Of a DNA stretch of 64,000 bases, positions 9,352 to 17,315 are shown piece by piece. Under the pieces are notes generated by a model. That model made no database searches, was not told the origin of the DNA, and worked only from the letters and a program-made list of their open reading frames with translations. Position numbers and translations under genes: made by a program. Source of the stretch: Bradyrhizobium commune (GTDB lineage: Bacteria; Pseudomonadota; Alphaproteobacteria; Rhizobiales; Xanthobacteraceae); assembly GCF_015624505.1 (NCBI RefSeq), contig NZ_CP061379.1, forward strand, positions 2,046,001 to 2,110,000, read 5' to 3'. How positions within the stretch are numbered: position 1 is the stretch's first letter; every line of letters begins with the position of its first letter.

Positions 9352-9374
9352 TAATGCTACGTTGTGTAGCATTA
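9352..9374. promoter_or_regulatory. Dyad upstream of DUF1800 operon, candidate BlaI-type operator
   Basis: Perfect 9-bp inverted arms TAATGCTAC (9352-9360) and GTAGCATTA (9366-9374) separated by five bases, 66 bases before the DUF1800 start. The right arm plus one base, GTAGCATTAC, nearly repeats GTAGCGTTAC found upstream of the BlaI-type gene. There is no T run, so an operator is more likely than a terminator. Confidence 0.45.
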
Positions 9375-9440
9375 CGGTTCGTACCGGACCGAGGCGTATC
9401 GCCCCGCCGTCCGGTGGCTCGAAACAGTTGGGCATTCGCC

Positions 9441-10898
9441 ATGAGCAATTCTGCAAAGGCCGAAGCTGTGCTGGCGCTCCATCGATTCGGGATGGGACCA
9501 CGGCCGGGATCGATCGCCGCTGTTGGCACCGATCCGCGAGGCGCTTTGATCGCCGAGCTCGACCGGCCGCTGGTGCTCAGCGCGGCCACCAACCTTCCCA
9601 CCAGCGCCAAGGCATTCCGCACCGTGGCCGACGCCAATGCGCGGCGAACGGCGCGCGCCAAGCAGGCGCAGCAGCAGGCAAAGAAGCAGCAGATGGCTTC
9701 CGCGCCCGCCATGTCGGAAGACCAGACGCAGGCACCAGGACAAGGCTCCGAGAAGGACGCCGCCGAGATGGCGGCCAAGCAGGCCGCCGAAGCCGTGCCA
9801 GATCCCGGACGTCCGATGTATTTGCAGGAGGCCAAGCTGCGCACGGAGGCGGCGCTCGCCGCCGAGATCGGCTTCGCCGAACGGCTGGTGTGGTTCTGGT
9901 CCAACCATTTCTGCATCTCGGCCAACAAGATCCAGAGCATGTCCGGCGCCTATGAGCGCGAAGCCATTCGCGCCAATACGCTCGGCCGCTTCGTCGATCT
10001 GCTGCTGGCGGTCGAAGGCCATCCGGCGATGCTGTTCTATCTCGACAACCTGGAATCGATGGGGGCGAACTCGATTGCCGGCATCAACCGCAATCGCGGC
10101 CTCAACGAGAACATCGCGCGCGAGATCATGGAGCTGCACACGCTCGGTGTGCGCACCGGCTACACCCAGGACGACGTCATCAGCTTCGCCAACGTCATGA
10201 CCGGCTGGACGCTGGTGCCGCCGGGCGTCGATCCCCAGCATGGCGGCGAGTTCACCTTCAACCCGCGCCTGCACGAGCCCGGCGGACAGACCGTGCTCGG
10301 CAAGCGCTACGAGCAGGAGGATGCCGAGCAGGGCCGCGCCGTGCTGCGCGACCTCGCCGCAAACCCCGCAACCGCGACCCATGTCGCGACCAAGCTCGCG
10401 CGGCATTTCGTGGCCGACGAGCCGCCGCCAGCGCTGATCGAGCCGATGGCGAAGACGTTTCGCGACACCGAGGGCGATCTCAAGCAGGTCGCGATCACCA
10501 TGGTGTCGTCAGATGAAGCCTGGCGCGGGCCGCCGTCAAAGCTCAAGCGTCCCAGCGAATGGGTGATCGGCATGGTGCGCGCCACCGGCATCACGGTGGT
10601 CGATCCCGTGCGCTACACCGGGGGCCAGGAATTGCTCGGCGAGGCGCTGTGGCGTCCGTCGGCGCCGAAGGGCTATCCTGACGACGAGGCGAGCTGGATC
10701 GACGGCGTCGGCCGCCGGCTCGACGTCGCCAACAATTTTGCCGAGCGGATCACCGGCACGGCCGATCCGCAAGCCATCATCGAGGACGTCTTCGCATCCG
10801 AGATCGGAGCGGACGTGAAGCAGGCGGTCGGGCGCGCGGAGAGCCGGCAGCAGGCGCTGGCGCTGTTGTTCATGTCGGCAGATTTTCAGAGGAGGTGA
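9441..10898 (+). CDS. DUF1800 family protein
   Basis: A 485-residue member of the DUF1800 family, proteins of unknown biochemical function almost always paired with a DUF1501 protein. The family N-terminus is seen as AVLALHRFGMGPRPGSI. A Lys/Gln/Ala-rich low-complexity stretch (around residues 70-120) interrupts the early part. The conserved core follows: LVWFWSNHFCIS, AYEREAIRANTLGRFVDLLLAV, HPAMLFYLDN, RNRGLNENIAREIMELHTLGV, then DVISFANVMTGWT. The ATG at 9441 is chosen because it begins the family motif; upstream open frame is probably non-coding. It lies 174 bases after the sensor gene and overlaps the ribosome binding site of the DUF1501 gene. Confidence 0.9.
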   Translation: MSNSAKAEAVLALHRFGMGPRPGSIAAVGTDPRGALIAELDRPLVLSAATNLPTSAKAFRTVADANARRTARAKQAQQQAKKQQMASAPAMSEDQTQAPGQGSEKDAAEMAAKQAAEAVPDPGRPMYLQEAKLRTEAALAAEIGFAERLVWFWSNHFCISANKIQSMSGAYEREAIRANTLGRFVDLLLAVEGHPAMLFYLDNLESMGANSIAGINRNRGLNENIAREIMELHTLGVRTGYTQDDVISFANVMTGWTLVPPGVDPQHGGEFTFNPRLHEPGGQTVLGKRYEQEDAEQGRAVLRDLAANPATATHVATKLARHFVADEPPPALIEPMAKTFRDTEGDLKQVAITMVSSDEAWRGPPSKLKRPSEWVIGMVRATGITVVDPVRYTGGQELLGEALWRPSAPKGYPDDEASWIDGVGRRLDVANNFAERITGTADPQAIIEDVFASEIGADVKQAVGRAESRQQALALLFMSADFQRR

Positions 10899-10900
10899 GC

Positions 10901-12151
10901 ATGGGCCTGGTCAACCATCTGCCCACAAGGCGCGAGCTTCTGGTCGGCTCCGGTGCGCTGTTCGCGTGGAGCCAGATGCCGCGGCTCGCGCGTGCCGAAG
11001 GCCGCGATCCGCGCCTGCTCGTCATCGTGCTGCGCGGCGCGCTTGACGGCCTCGGCGCGGTCGCGCCCGTGGGCGATCCCGACTGGATCGCGTTGCGCGG
11101 CGACCGCGCGCTGGTCGCGGACGGCAAGACGCCGGCGCTGCCGCTCGATGCTTTCTTCGCGCTCAATCCGGCGATGCCGAACCTGCACCGGCTCTACAAG
11201 ACCGGCAAGGCCGCGATCGTCCACGCCACCGCGACGCCCTATCGCGAGCGCTCGCATTTCGACGGCCAGGACGTGCTCGAGAGCGGGCTCACCAAGCCCG
11301 GCATGACCAGCTCGGGCTGGCTCAACCGCGCGCTCGTCGCGCTGGAATCCGGCGGTCGTGTCGATCCGCGCGGCAGCCGTGCGCTCGGCATCGGCTCGGT
11401 GACGCCGCTCGTCGTGCGCGGCTCGGCGCCGGTGATGACATGGGTGCCGCAGAAGCTGTTGCCGGCGAGCGCGGACACGCAGAACCGTCTGCTCGATCTC
11501 TACCAGCATACCGACCCGAAGCTCGCGACCGTGCTCCAGGCGCGCATGAAGCTCGCCTCGCTCGACGGCGCGATGGGCACGGGTGAAGCGATGTCGGACG
11601 ACCCGACGCTGGCGCCGCCCGGCATCGCGCGTGTGCGCGCCTATTTTGCGGAGGCCGCCGGCACGGCCGCACGCTATCTCGCAAAGCCCGACGGTCCGCG
11701 CGTCGGCGCCATGGGATTTGTCGGCTGGGACACGCACATCGCCGAAGGTGCCGCCGCAGGTCAGCTCTACAATCTGCTCGGCGCGCTCGACGGCGCCTTT
11801 GCGTCCATCGAGACCAACATGGGCGAGGCCTGGGGCGAGACGGTCGTCGCCGTCGTCACCGAGTTTGGCCGCACCGCGCGCATCAACGGCACGCAAGGCA
11901 CCGACCACGGCACGGGCACGGTGGCCTTCCTGATCGGCGGCGCGCTCTCCGGCGGCCGCGTGATCGCGGACTGGCCGGGCCTGAAATCGGAGCAGCTGTT
12001 CGAGGACCGCGATCTCAAGCCGACCACTGACTTGCGCGCCGTGCTGAAGGGCCTGCTCAGGGATCATCTGCGCGTCGACGAGAAAGTGCTGGCGGATGCG
12101 GTCTTCCCCGGCAGCGCGGATGTCAAGGCAATGGGAGGCCTCGTCGGCTGA
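10901..12151 (+). CDS. DUF1501 family protein, Tat-type signal
   Basis: A 416-residue DUF1501 protein, distantly related to sulfatase/alkaline-phosphatase-fold enzymes. The N-terminus TRRELLVGSGALFAWSQMPR resembles a twin-arginine signal, so export is likely. Core motifs are VIVLRGALDGLGAVAPVGDP, ATPYRERSHFDGQDVLESG, GFVGWDTHIAEGAAAG and VVAVVTEFGRTARINGTQG followed by TDHGTG, the last being the putative metal or catalytic region. The ATG at 10901 follows GAGGAGG; a GTG two codons upstream is also in frame. It starts two bases after the DUF1800 stop, so the two form one transcription unit. The biochemical role is unknown. Confidence 0.92.
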   Translation: MGLVNHLPTRRELLVGSGALFAWSQMPRLARAEGRDPRLLVIVLRGALDGLGAVAPVGDPDWIALRGDRALVADGKTPALPLDAFFALNPAMPNLHRLYKTGKAAIVHATATPYRERSHFDGQDVLESGLTKPGMTSSGWLNRALVALESGGRVDPRGSRALGIGSVTPLVVRGSAPVMTWVPQKLLPASADTQNRLLDLYQHTDPKLATVLQARMKLASLDGAMGTGEAMSDDPTLAPPGIARVRAYFAEAAGTAARYLAKPDGPRVGAMGFVGWDTHIAEGAAAGQLYNLLGALDGAFASIETNMGEAWGETVVAVVTEFGRTARINGTQGTDHGTGTVAFLIGGALSGGRVIADWPGLKSEQLFEDRDLKPTTDLRAVLKGLLRDHLRVDEKVLADAVFPGSADVKAMGGLVG

Positions 12152-12181
12152 CGACGTGGCCACTGCAACTTGATCGGGTCC

Positions 12182-12349
12182 ATGATGTGCACACTGACAC
12201 AACGGGAGCTCGACTTTCTCGCCAGCCTGAAAACGGGCTGGCGGCTGCTCTATCGGCGCGAGCTGATGCGGCTTCTGAGGGGCGACGGCGACACTGCTGA
12301 GGCTCAGCCGGACGCGCGCCCGATGCTCTGGCGCGTCGTATCGGGCTGA
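12182..12349 (+). CDS. Small hypothetical protein, 55 aa
   Basis: An open frame of 55 residues starting ATGATG and ending GTATCGGGCTGA. It is basic in the first half (LTQRELDFLASLKTGWRLLY, then RRELMRLL) and reads like one amphipathic helix followed by a short tail. Codon third positions are GC-rich like neighbouring genes. No family is recognised and there is no strong ribosome binding site. It lies 30 bases after the DUF1501 gene on the same strand and may be carried on the same transcript. Apart from this frame, the 350-base gap between the DUF1501 and RlpA genes shows nothing else clear. Confidence 0.5.
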   Translation: MMCTLTQRELDFLASLKTGWRLLYRRELMRLLRGDGDTAEAQPDARPMLWRVVSG

Positions 12350-12501
12350 TTTTTCGCTGAATTTGTCCCGATTCAGGACATCGACTGTGGTGGATTCGTC
12401 ACAGCCGGTGCCAAACAACCCCCGCCTTACCCCCGCTCGGCTTCAGCCAAGGTTCTGCCCTCATTGCCCACCGAAACTTGGGGTTGTTCGGAGGGCGTAT
12501 C

Positions 12502-13026
12502 ATGTCTCGCTTTGCACGTGCCGAAAATGCCCGGATTTCCCCCGCAACCTCGTGCCGGCTGCTGCTCGCATTCATCGGCGCCGCATCGCTTGCCGCCTGC
12601 GCGCAATCGCCGGTCGGTCGCCAGAGGGCCGATCTTGGCACGACCACAAGGCAGTCCGCGATCGAGCGGCCGCACCGGGTGGCGGCGCTGCATCCGCATC
12701 CGATCTTCAGGCCGCGTCCGTCTCATGATACGGCGAGCACCAGGCCGACGGCGTCGCAGGGCGTTGCGAGCTTCTATTCGGACACGGAGACCGCGAGCGG
12801 CGAGAAGTTCGACAAGAACGAGTTGACCGCGGCCCATCCCACCTTGCCGTTCGGCACCAAGCTGCGCGTCACCGATGTTTCCTCCGGCCGCTTCGTCACC
12901 GTCAGGGTCAACGATCGCGGCCCCTTCGTTCACGGACGCGTCGTCGACATCTCCCCCTCCGCGGCCGAGGCGCTCGGCATGGTCGACAAGGGCGTCACCA
13001 ATGTCAGGCTCGACGTCGTGCGATAG
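12502..13026 (+). CDS. rlpA: RlpA-like septal ring lipoprotein
   Basis: A 174-residue lipoprotein. The signal segment ends at the lipobox SLAAC, so Cys is the acylated residue near position 33. A basic, Pro-rich linker follows, then a double-psi beta-barrel domain near residues 90-174: GVASFYSDTETASGEKFD, LPFGTKLRVTDVSSGRFVTV and RVNDRGPFVHGRVVDISPSA. RlpA proteins are outer-membrane-linked lytic transglycosylases acting on denuded glycan at the division septum. The C-terminal SPOR domain of classical RlpA is absent here. The ATG at 12502 follows CGGAGGG. A second, smaller relative is at 25106. Confidence 0.9.
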   Translation: MSRFARAENARISPATSCRLLLAFIGAASLAACAQSPVGRQRADLGTTTRQSAIERPHRVAALHPHPIFRPRPSHDTASTRPTASQGVASFYSDTETASGEKFDKNELTAAHPTLPFGTKLRVTDVSSGRFVTVRVNDRGPFVHGRVVDISPSAAEALGMVDKGVTNVRLDVVR

Positions 13027-13121
13027 GCCGCGATTTCATTTGAGGGCCGCGCTTAACCGGCTGTTAGCCGACGTCGCTCACGATGGGGGCTTCGACACAT
13101 CGAGGCTTTTGGGGGCGGCGC

Positions 13122-13274
13122 TTGAACACGATCCAGTATCTCGAAGATCAGGCCGCGCGCGCCGAGCGGCTCGCCAAACGGATCACGGATACGCTGACGA
13201 TCGAAAAGCTCCTGAGCTTCGCCGGCGACCGCCGCCGCGAGATCGAGGTCATCGCCGCCAGGCGGCGTGGATAA
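13122..13274 (+). CDS. Small hypothetical protein, 50 aa
   Basis: A short, charged, helical-looking protein: NTIQYLEDQAARAERLAKRI followed by TDTLTIEKLLSFAGDRRREI and a basic tail. The TTG at 13122 is the suggested start because GGGGGCGG sits just upstream and the preceding residues read as noncoding; an in-frame ATG at 13083 would add 13 residues. No known domain is recognised. It sits between an RlpA gene and a convergent small gene. Coding status is supported by composition only. Confidence 0.6.
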   Translation: MNTIQYLEDQAARAERLAKRITDTLTIEKLLSFAGDRRREIEVIAARRRG

Positions 13275-13287
13275 CCTCGGCAATCCC

Positions 13288-13593
13288 TCAGCTATTGGCT
13301 GCGACGAAATCTCTGAGGTAGTCGGGAAGCGTAATCCCGTCGATGTCGCAGCGCGCCCGGATTTCGCCGGCGATCTCGGGCGAGATATCCTTGACCCAGT
13401 GCTCGAGCGTGTTGAACGAGATCACCTTGACCGGATCATTGAAGCAGCCGGCCACGAGCTCGCCGATCGTGGTTTCGAGATCGCTGCGCTCGATGCGGAT
13501 CTCGGTCGCTTTGTCGCGGCGATCGATCACCACGAACAGGGTCTGATCTGCGCCATAGGGCACGGTCGGGGATGGTACGCCAGCTTCGATCAT
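13288..13593 (-). CDS. Hypothetical protein, 101 aa
   Basis: A 101-residue acidic soluble protein without signal peptide or membrane segment. Notable stretches are GADQTLFVVIDRRDKATEIR, RSDLETTIGELVAGCFNDPV and EHWVKDISPEIAGEIRARCD. It reads as an alpha/beta protein, and the codon pattern agrees with a real gene. No family is recognised. It is convergent with the 50-residue gene and on the same strand as, but 113 bases from, the next small minus-strand gene. Confidence 0.75.
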   Translation of the reverse strand: MIEAGVPSPTVPYGADQTLFVVIDRRDKATEIRIERSDLETTIGELVAGCFNDPVKVISFNTLEHWVKDISPEIAGEIRARCDIDGITLPDYLRDFVAANS

Positions 13594-13706
13594 CTCAGCA
13601 CTCTCGCCTCAGCATCCGATCCCCGATAACGGGAAAAACCGGACGAAGGTTCCTGCGCCTGTGAGAAGCTGGTCGTATGGGTGCGGGCAGAGGCCTCTGC
13701 GCGTCG

Positions 13707-13979
13707 TTAGAGAAATTCCCGCAGCCGCGACAGCTCGGCGATGTGCTCCGGCGAGAGGATCTCAGTCACCAGCGGCGGCTGCGGCGCCGTGTGGATCTCA
13801 TAGAGGTGCCGGGTTGCCGGCGGCTTCTCCATGAAGGCTGTGATGCACTGGTCGAGCGTGCCTTCGCTGACGTGGTAAGATTCCCGGTCCGGCCTGCGCT
13901 GGTTTGCAAGCGACGGCCATTTGTGCAGCACGGCCGGCACGCCGAAATCGACCTTTGAATCAGTGGCTGATGCCCCCAT
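13707..13979 (-). CDS. Hypothetical protein, 90 aa
   Basis: A 90-residue soluble protein beginning MGASATDSKVDFGVPAVLHK and containing ESYHVSEGTLDQCITAFMEK, then a Pro-rich HTAPQPP segment and a C-terminal SPEHIAELSRLREFL helix. The ATG at 13979 is chosen because GAGGCGAGG precedes it; a longer frame runs up to 14171, but that part overlaps the terminator and 3' end of the next gene. No family is recognised. Confidence 0.75.
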   Translation of the reverse strand: MGASATDSKVDFGVPAVLHKWPSLANQRRPDRESYHVSEGTLDQCITAFMEKPPATRHLYEIHTAPQPPLVTEILSPEHIAELSRLREFL

Positions 13980-14003
13980 CGTCCTCGCCTCACGCAAAAA
14001 GAA

Positions 14004-14031
14004 CCCCGGCACGCAGACACGCGTACCGGGG
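14004..14031 (-). terminator. Terminator after the monooxygenase-esterase gene
   Basis: Eleven-base arms (14004-14014 and 14021-14031, one mismatch) around a six-base loop. Read on the minus strand, the GC-rich stem is followed by TTCTTTTTGC, a good intrinsic terminator pattern for the fusion gene ending at 14110. Confidence 0.75.
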
Positions 14032-14109
14032 CCCACACCAATCGCTGCATCTCTATGCCACGTTTCGATAACGCGGTGGCCGGGACATGGTTCCCGGCCG
14101 ATCGCGGCC

Positions 14110-16797
14110 TTAACTTGCGGCCGCTGCGATCTTGTGCCCCGGGCTGACATGGCCGTGACTATGCTCGTCATCGTGCCTTAACCCCGGCGGCAGCCCGGCA
14201 AAGCGCCGCAACGCCTCGGCCATCTGCGTCCGGCCAGTCACGCCGGTGATGACTACGTCGACCATCGTGAAGGACGAGTGGAAATGGCCGTGCGCCTTGA
14301 GCTGCTCGACCGCGACGCCGGCCGCGGCCATCGCGTCCGCATAGGCGATGCCCTCGTCGCGCAGCGGATCGAATTCGCAGGTGACGACGAAGGCCGGCGG
14401 CAACCCTGAGACCTTGCCGCGCAACGGCGAGACGCGCGGATCGGTGCGGTCGGCCGGCGAGCAGTAGAGGTCCCAGAACCAGTCCATCAGCGAGCGCGTC
14501 AGGAAATAGCCGGTCGCATTGTCGTTGTAGGAGGGACGGTCGAAGCTGCAATCGGTGACCGGGCAAATCAGCAGCTGGCCGGCGATCGCCGGGCCGCCGC
14601 GGTCACGCGCGAGCTGGCAGGTGACGGCGGCGATGTTGCCGCCGGCGCTCCAGCCCGCAACCAGCACCGGACCCGGCTGGCCGCCGAGCTCGACCGCATG
14701 CTCGGCGATCCAGCGCGTCGCCGCATAGCCGTCCTCGGCTGCGGTCGGAAAGCGATGCTCCGGCGCATGGCGATAGCCGACGCTGACGAACATCATGCCG
14801 GTCCGCCGCACCATGTCACGGCAGAACGGTTCGTCCGATTGCTCATCGCCGAGCACCCAGCCGCCGCCGTGGAAATAGACCACGATCGGATGCGGTCCCG
14901 CCGTCGCGGGCTTGTAGACACGATAGGGCAGCGGACCGTCGGCGCCGGGCAACGTGCCGTCGACGACAGCGCCGATCGGCCGTCCGGCAGGGCGGCCCTT
15001 GTTGAACTCGTTGACGAAGGCCCGGGCGCCTTGCGCGCCCATCGACTCGATCGGCGGCAGGTTGAGCGTTGCGAGCAGGTTCAGCACCAGCCGCACATCC
15101 GGTTGCAGGCGTACCACCTCGCCGTCATTGCACTGCGCGGCGACATTGGGGCCGGTCAGCTTGAAGCCGAGCATGCCGCGGCTCGTGACCTCGTCGCAGA
15201 TGCTGCGATAGGGGCCGACGCCGCCGGTATAGGGCATCAGCGCGTGCACCTTGCCGGGAACGTTGGCGCCGGTGTACCAGGTGTTGGCGAGCCGGTGCAG
15301 CGTCAGCATCGCGCAGTCGGCCATGTGCCGGCCCCAGCCGGCCTGCGCCGTCTCGGTCGCTTCGACCGTGGTGAAGCCGGCGTCGCGCAATTGGGCGAGG
15401 CGATCGACCACCCAGTCGACATGCTGCTCGATCGACACCGCCATGTTCGACAGCACCGACGGGCTGCCGGGCCCGGTGATCATGAAGAAGTTCGGGAAGC
15501 CTTCGACCGTGAGCCCGAGATAGCTCTCGGGTCCGTGCGCCCAGACATCGGACAGCGACTTGCCGCCGCGGCCGGTGATCGGATGCACGGCGCGGATCGC
15601 GCCGGTCATGGCGTCGAACCCGGTCGCGAACACGATGACGTCGACGTCGACGTTGCGCTTGGCCGTCGTGATCCCGCTTTCCGTGATTGCCTTGATCGGC
15701 TCCTGGCGCAGATTGACCAGCGTGACGTTCGGCCGGTTGTAGGTCGCGTAGTAATTGGTGTCGAGGCAGGGACGTTTGGCGCCGAACGGATGATCGTGCG
15801 GCATCAGCGCAGCTGCCGTTTCCGGATCCTTCACGATCGCCGAAATCTTCTCGCGTATGAAGTCGCAGACCAGTCTGTTGCCGTCGAGCTCGGAGCCCTG
15901 ATCGGCCCAGAGCTGGGTCAGGATGTGGACGAGGTCGCCGGCGGCCCAGGCGCGTTCGAAGCGCTCGCGACGCTCGGCCTCGCTCAATTGCCAGCTCACC
16001 GCCGTCTGCTGCGGATAGGGCACGCCGGTCATCGACTGACGCGCCTGATCGCGATACGCGGCGCGGTCGCCTTGCAGCAGGCTCATGCGGTCGTCCGGCG
16101 CGGGGCCGTTATGCGCGGGCAACGCGAAATTCGGCGTGCGCTGGAACACGGTCAGATGCGCGGCCTGTTCGGCGATCAACGGGATCGACTGGATTCCCGA
16201 CGAGCCGGTGCCGATCACGGCGACGCGCTTGCCCGCAAGGTCGACGCCGCCATGCGGCCAGCGTCCGGTGAAATAGACCTGGCCGCGAAAATCCTTGACG
16301 CCGTCGATCTCCGGCGGCTTTGGCGCGGAGAGGCAGCCGGTCGCCATGATGTAGAAGCGGCAGGAGACGGGCGCGCCGCTGTCGGTCGAGAGCTGCCAGC
16401 GCTCGGTCGCCTCGTCCCATTTGGCTTCCGTCACCTTGGTCTTGAAGCGGATATCGCTGCGCAGGTCATAGCGGTCGGCGACGAAGCCGAGATAGCGCAG
16501 GATCTCCGGCTGGGTCGCGTATTTCTCCGACCAGGTCCAGGCGGTCTCGAGCTCGGGATCGAAAGTGTAGCTGTAGTCGATGGTCTGGATGTCGCAGCGT
16601 GCGCCGGGATAGCGGTTCCAGTACCAGGTGCCGCCGACATCGCCGGCTTCTTCGAGCGCGACCGTCGAGAAGCCGGCCTTGCGCAAACGATGCAGAAGAT
16701 AGAGGCCGGCAAATCCGGCGCCGACCACGGCAACATCGACCTGTTGGACGGTTCCATTCGCTTTGGAATCGCGTGCGGCGACCATTGCGTCAGGCAT
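14110..16797 (-). CDS. Baeyer-Villiger monooxygenase fused to alpha/beta hydrolase
   Basis: An 895-residue fusion. Residues 1-550 are a type I Baeyer-Villiger monooxygenase, which inserts oxygen next to a ketone using FAD and NADPH: FAD motif [31 protein letters not shown] motif [30 protein letters not shown] and [10 protein letters not shown]. The Arg of GAKR matches the catalytic Arg of phenylacetone monooxygenase. The fingerprint FxGxxxHxxxWP near residue 170 reads [12 protein letters not shown], with Phe for His. Residues 600-895 are a hormone-sensitive-lipase-type hydrolase: HGGGW near 644, nucleophile GWSAGG near 716, Asp in [10 protein letters not shown] near 810, His in [10 protein letters not shown] near 838. 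The ATG follows GGGAGGA. Ketone-to-ester-to-acid conversion by one chain is inferred. Confidence 0.95.
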   Translation of the reverse strand: MPDAMVAARDSKANGTVQQVDVAVVGAGFAGLYLLHRLRKAGFSTVALEEAGDVGGTWYWNRYPGARCDIQTIDYSYTFDPELETAWTWSEKYATQPEILRYLGFVADRYDLRSDIRFKTKVTEAKWDEATERWQLSTDSGAPVSCRFYIMATGCLSAPKPPEIDGVKDFRGQVYFTGRWPHGGVDLAGKRVAVIGTGSSGIQSIPLIAEQAAHLTVFQRTPNFALPAHNGPAPDDRMSLLQGDRAAYRDQARQSMTGVPYPQQTAVSWQLSEAERRERFERAWAAGDLVHILTQLWADQGSELDGNRLVCDFIREKISAIVKDPETAAALMPHDHPFGAKRPCLDTNYYATYNRPNVTLVNLRQEPIKAITESGITTAKRNVDVDVIVFATGFDAMTGAIRAVHPITGRGGKSLSDVWAHGPESYLGLTVEGFPNFFMITGPGSPSVLSNMAVSIEQHVDWVVDRLAQLRDAGFTTVEATETAQAGWGRHMADCAMLTLHRLANTWYTGANVPGKVHALMPYTGGVGPYRSICDEVTSRGMLGFKLTGPNVAAQCNDGEVVRLQPDVRLVLNLLATLNLPPIESMGAQGARAFVNEFNKGRPAGRPIGAVVDGTLPGADGPLPYRVYKPATAGPHPIVVYFHGGGWVLGDEQSDEPFCRDMVRRTGMMFVSVGYRHAPEHRFPTAAEDGYAATRWIAEHAVELGGQPGPVLVAGWSAGGNIAAVTCQLARDRGGPAIAGQLLICPVTDCSFDRPSYNDNATGYFLTRSLMDWFWDLYCSPADRTDPRVSPLRGKVSGLPPAFVVTCEFDPLRDEGIAYADAMAAAGVAVEQLKAHGHFHSSFTMVDVVITGVTGRTQMAEALRRFAGLPPGLRHDDEHSHGHVSPGHKIAAAAS

Positions 16798-17023
16798 GGC
16801 ATTCCTCCCGTGTATTTTTGTTTGCCGGCAGGCTAACGCCGCCAGCCCGGTCTGTCATCAGAACAAGTGCAATCTCCGGTAGTCGTTTGCGGCGTCATCG
16901 TGGCGCGAACGTTGCGTCAATGCACGCATCGCGATGCACAATGGCCGTGATTGCCCGGGCTAATCATGTACGATCCGTCCGTGTATGCTTGCGGTTACTA
17001 GCCACGCGTACCGACCGGGCGTC

Positions 17024-17233
17024 ATGACAGAGTTGAGTGAGCGGACCAAAGCCAACATGGACGTCGTCCTGGAGGAGACGTGCCGCCAATTGCCGCATGG
17101 CGGTGATCACGACAGCCGCAGGTTCATCGCCGAGCGCCTGATCGAGGCGGCACAAGCCGGCCATTCCACGCTCGGCGAGCTCGGCATCATCGCGCGCCGC
17201 GCGCTGGCGGAGATTATCGGCAAGGGCGGCTAG
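17024..17233 (+). CDS. Small hypothetical protein, 69 aa
   Basis: A 69-residue helical protein starting MTELSERTKANMDVVLEETC and continuing QLPHGGDHDSRRFIAERLIE, then AAQAGHSTLGELGIIARRAL. It has no signal peptide or membrane segment. The ATG at 17024 is preferred over an in-frame ATG at 16985. It is divergent from the monooxygenase-esterase gene across a 226-base gap that presumably holds both promoters, although no clear promoter was picked out. No known domain is recognised; codon usage supports a real gene. Confidence 0.75.
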   Translation: MTELSERTKANMDVVLEETCRQLPHGGDHDSRRFIAERLIEAAQAGHSTLGELGIIARRALAEIIGKGG

Positions 17234-17315
17234 GCGCGGCTGCAAGGCTTGCCTCGCCGCCGGCGCCGGACGTAACCTCCGGGGGAACCTTACCGCGCAT
17301 CGAGATCCCCCGAAG

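Noticed and set aside
14698..16836. A 712-codon open frame antisense to the monooxygenase-esterase gene
   Set aside because: It has the composition of a GC3 shadow and no domain; the minus-strand protein is unmistakable.
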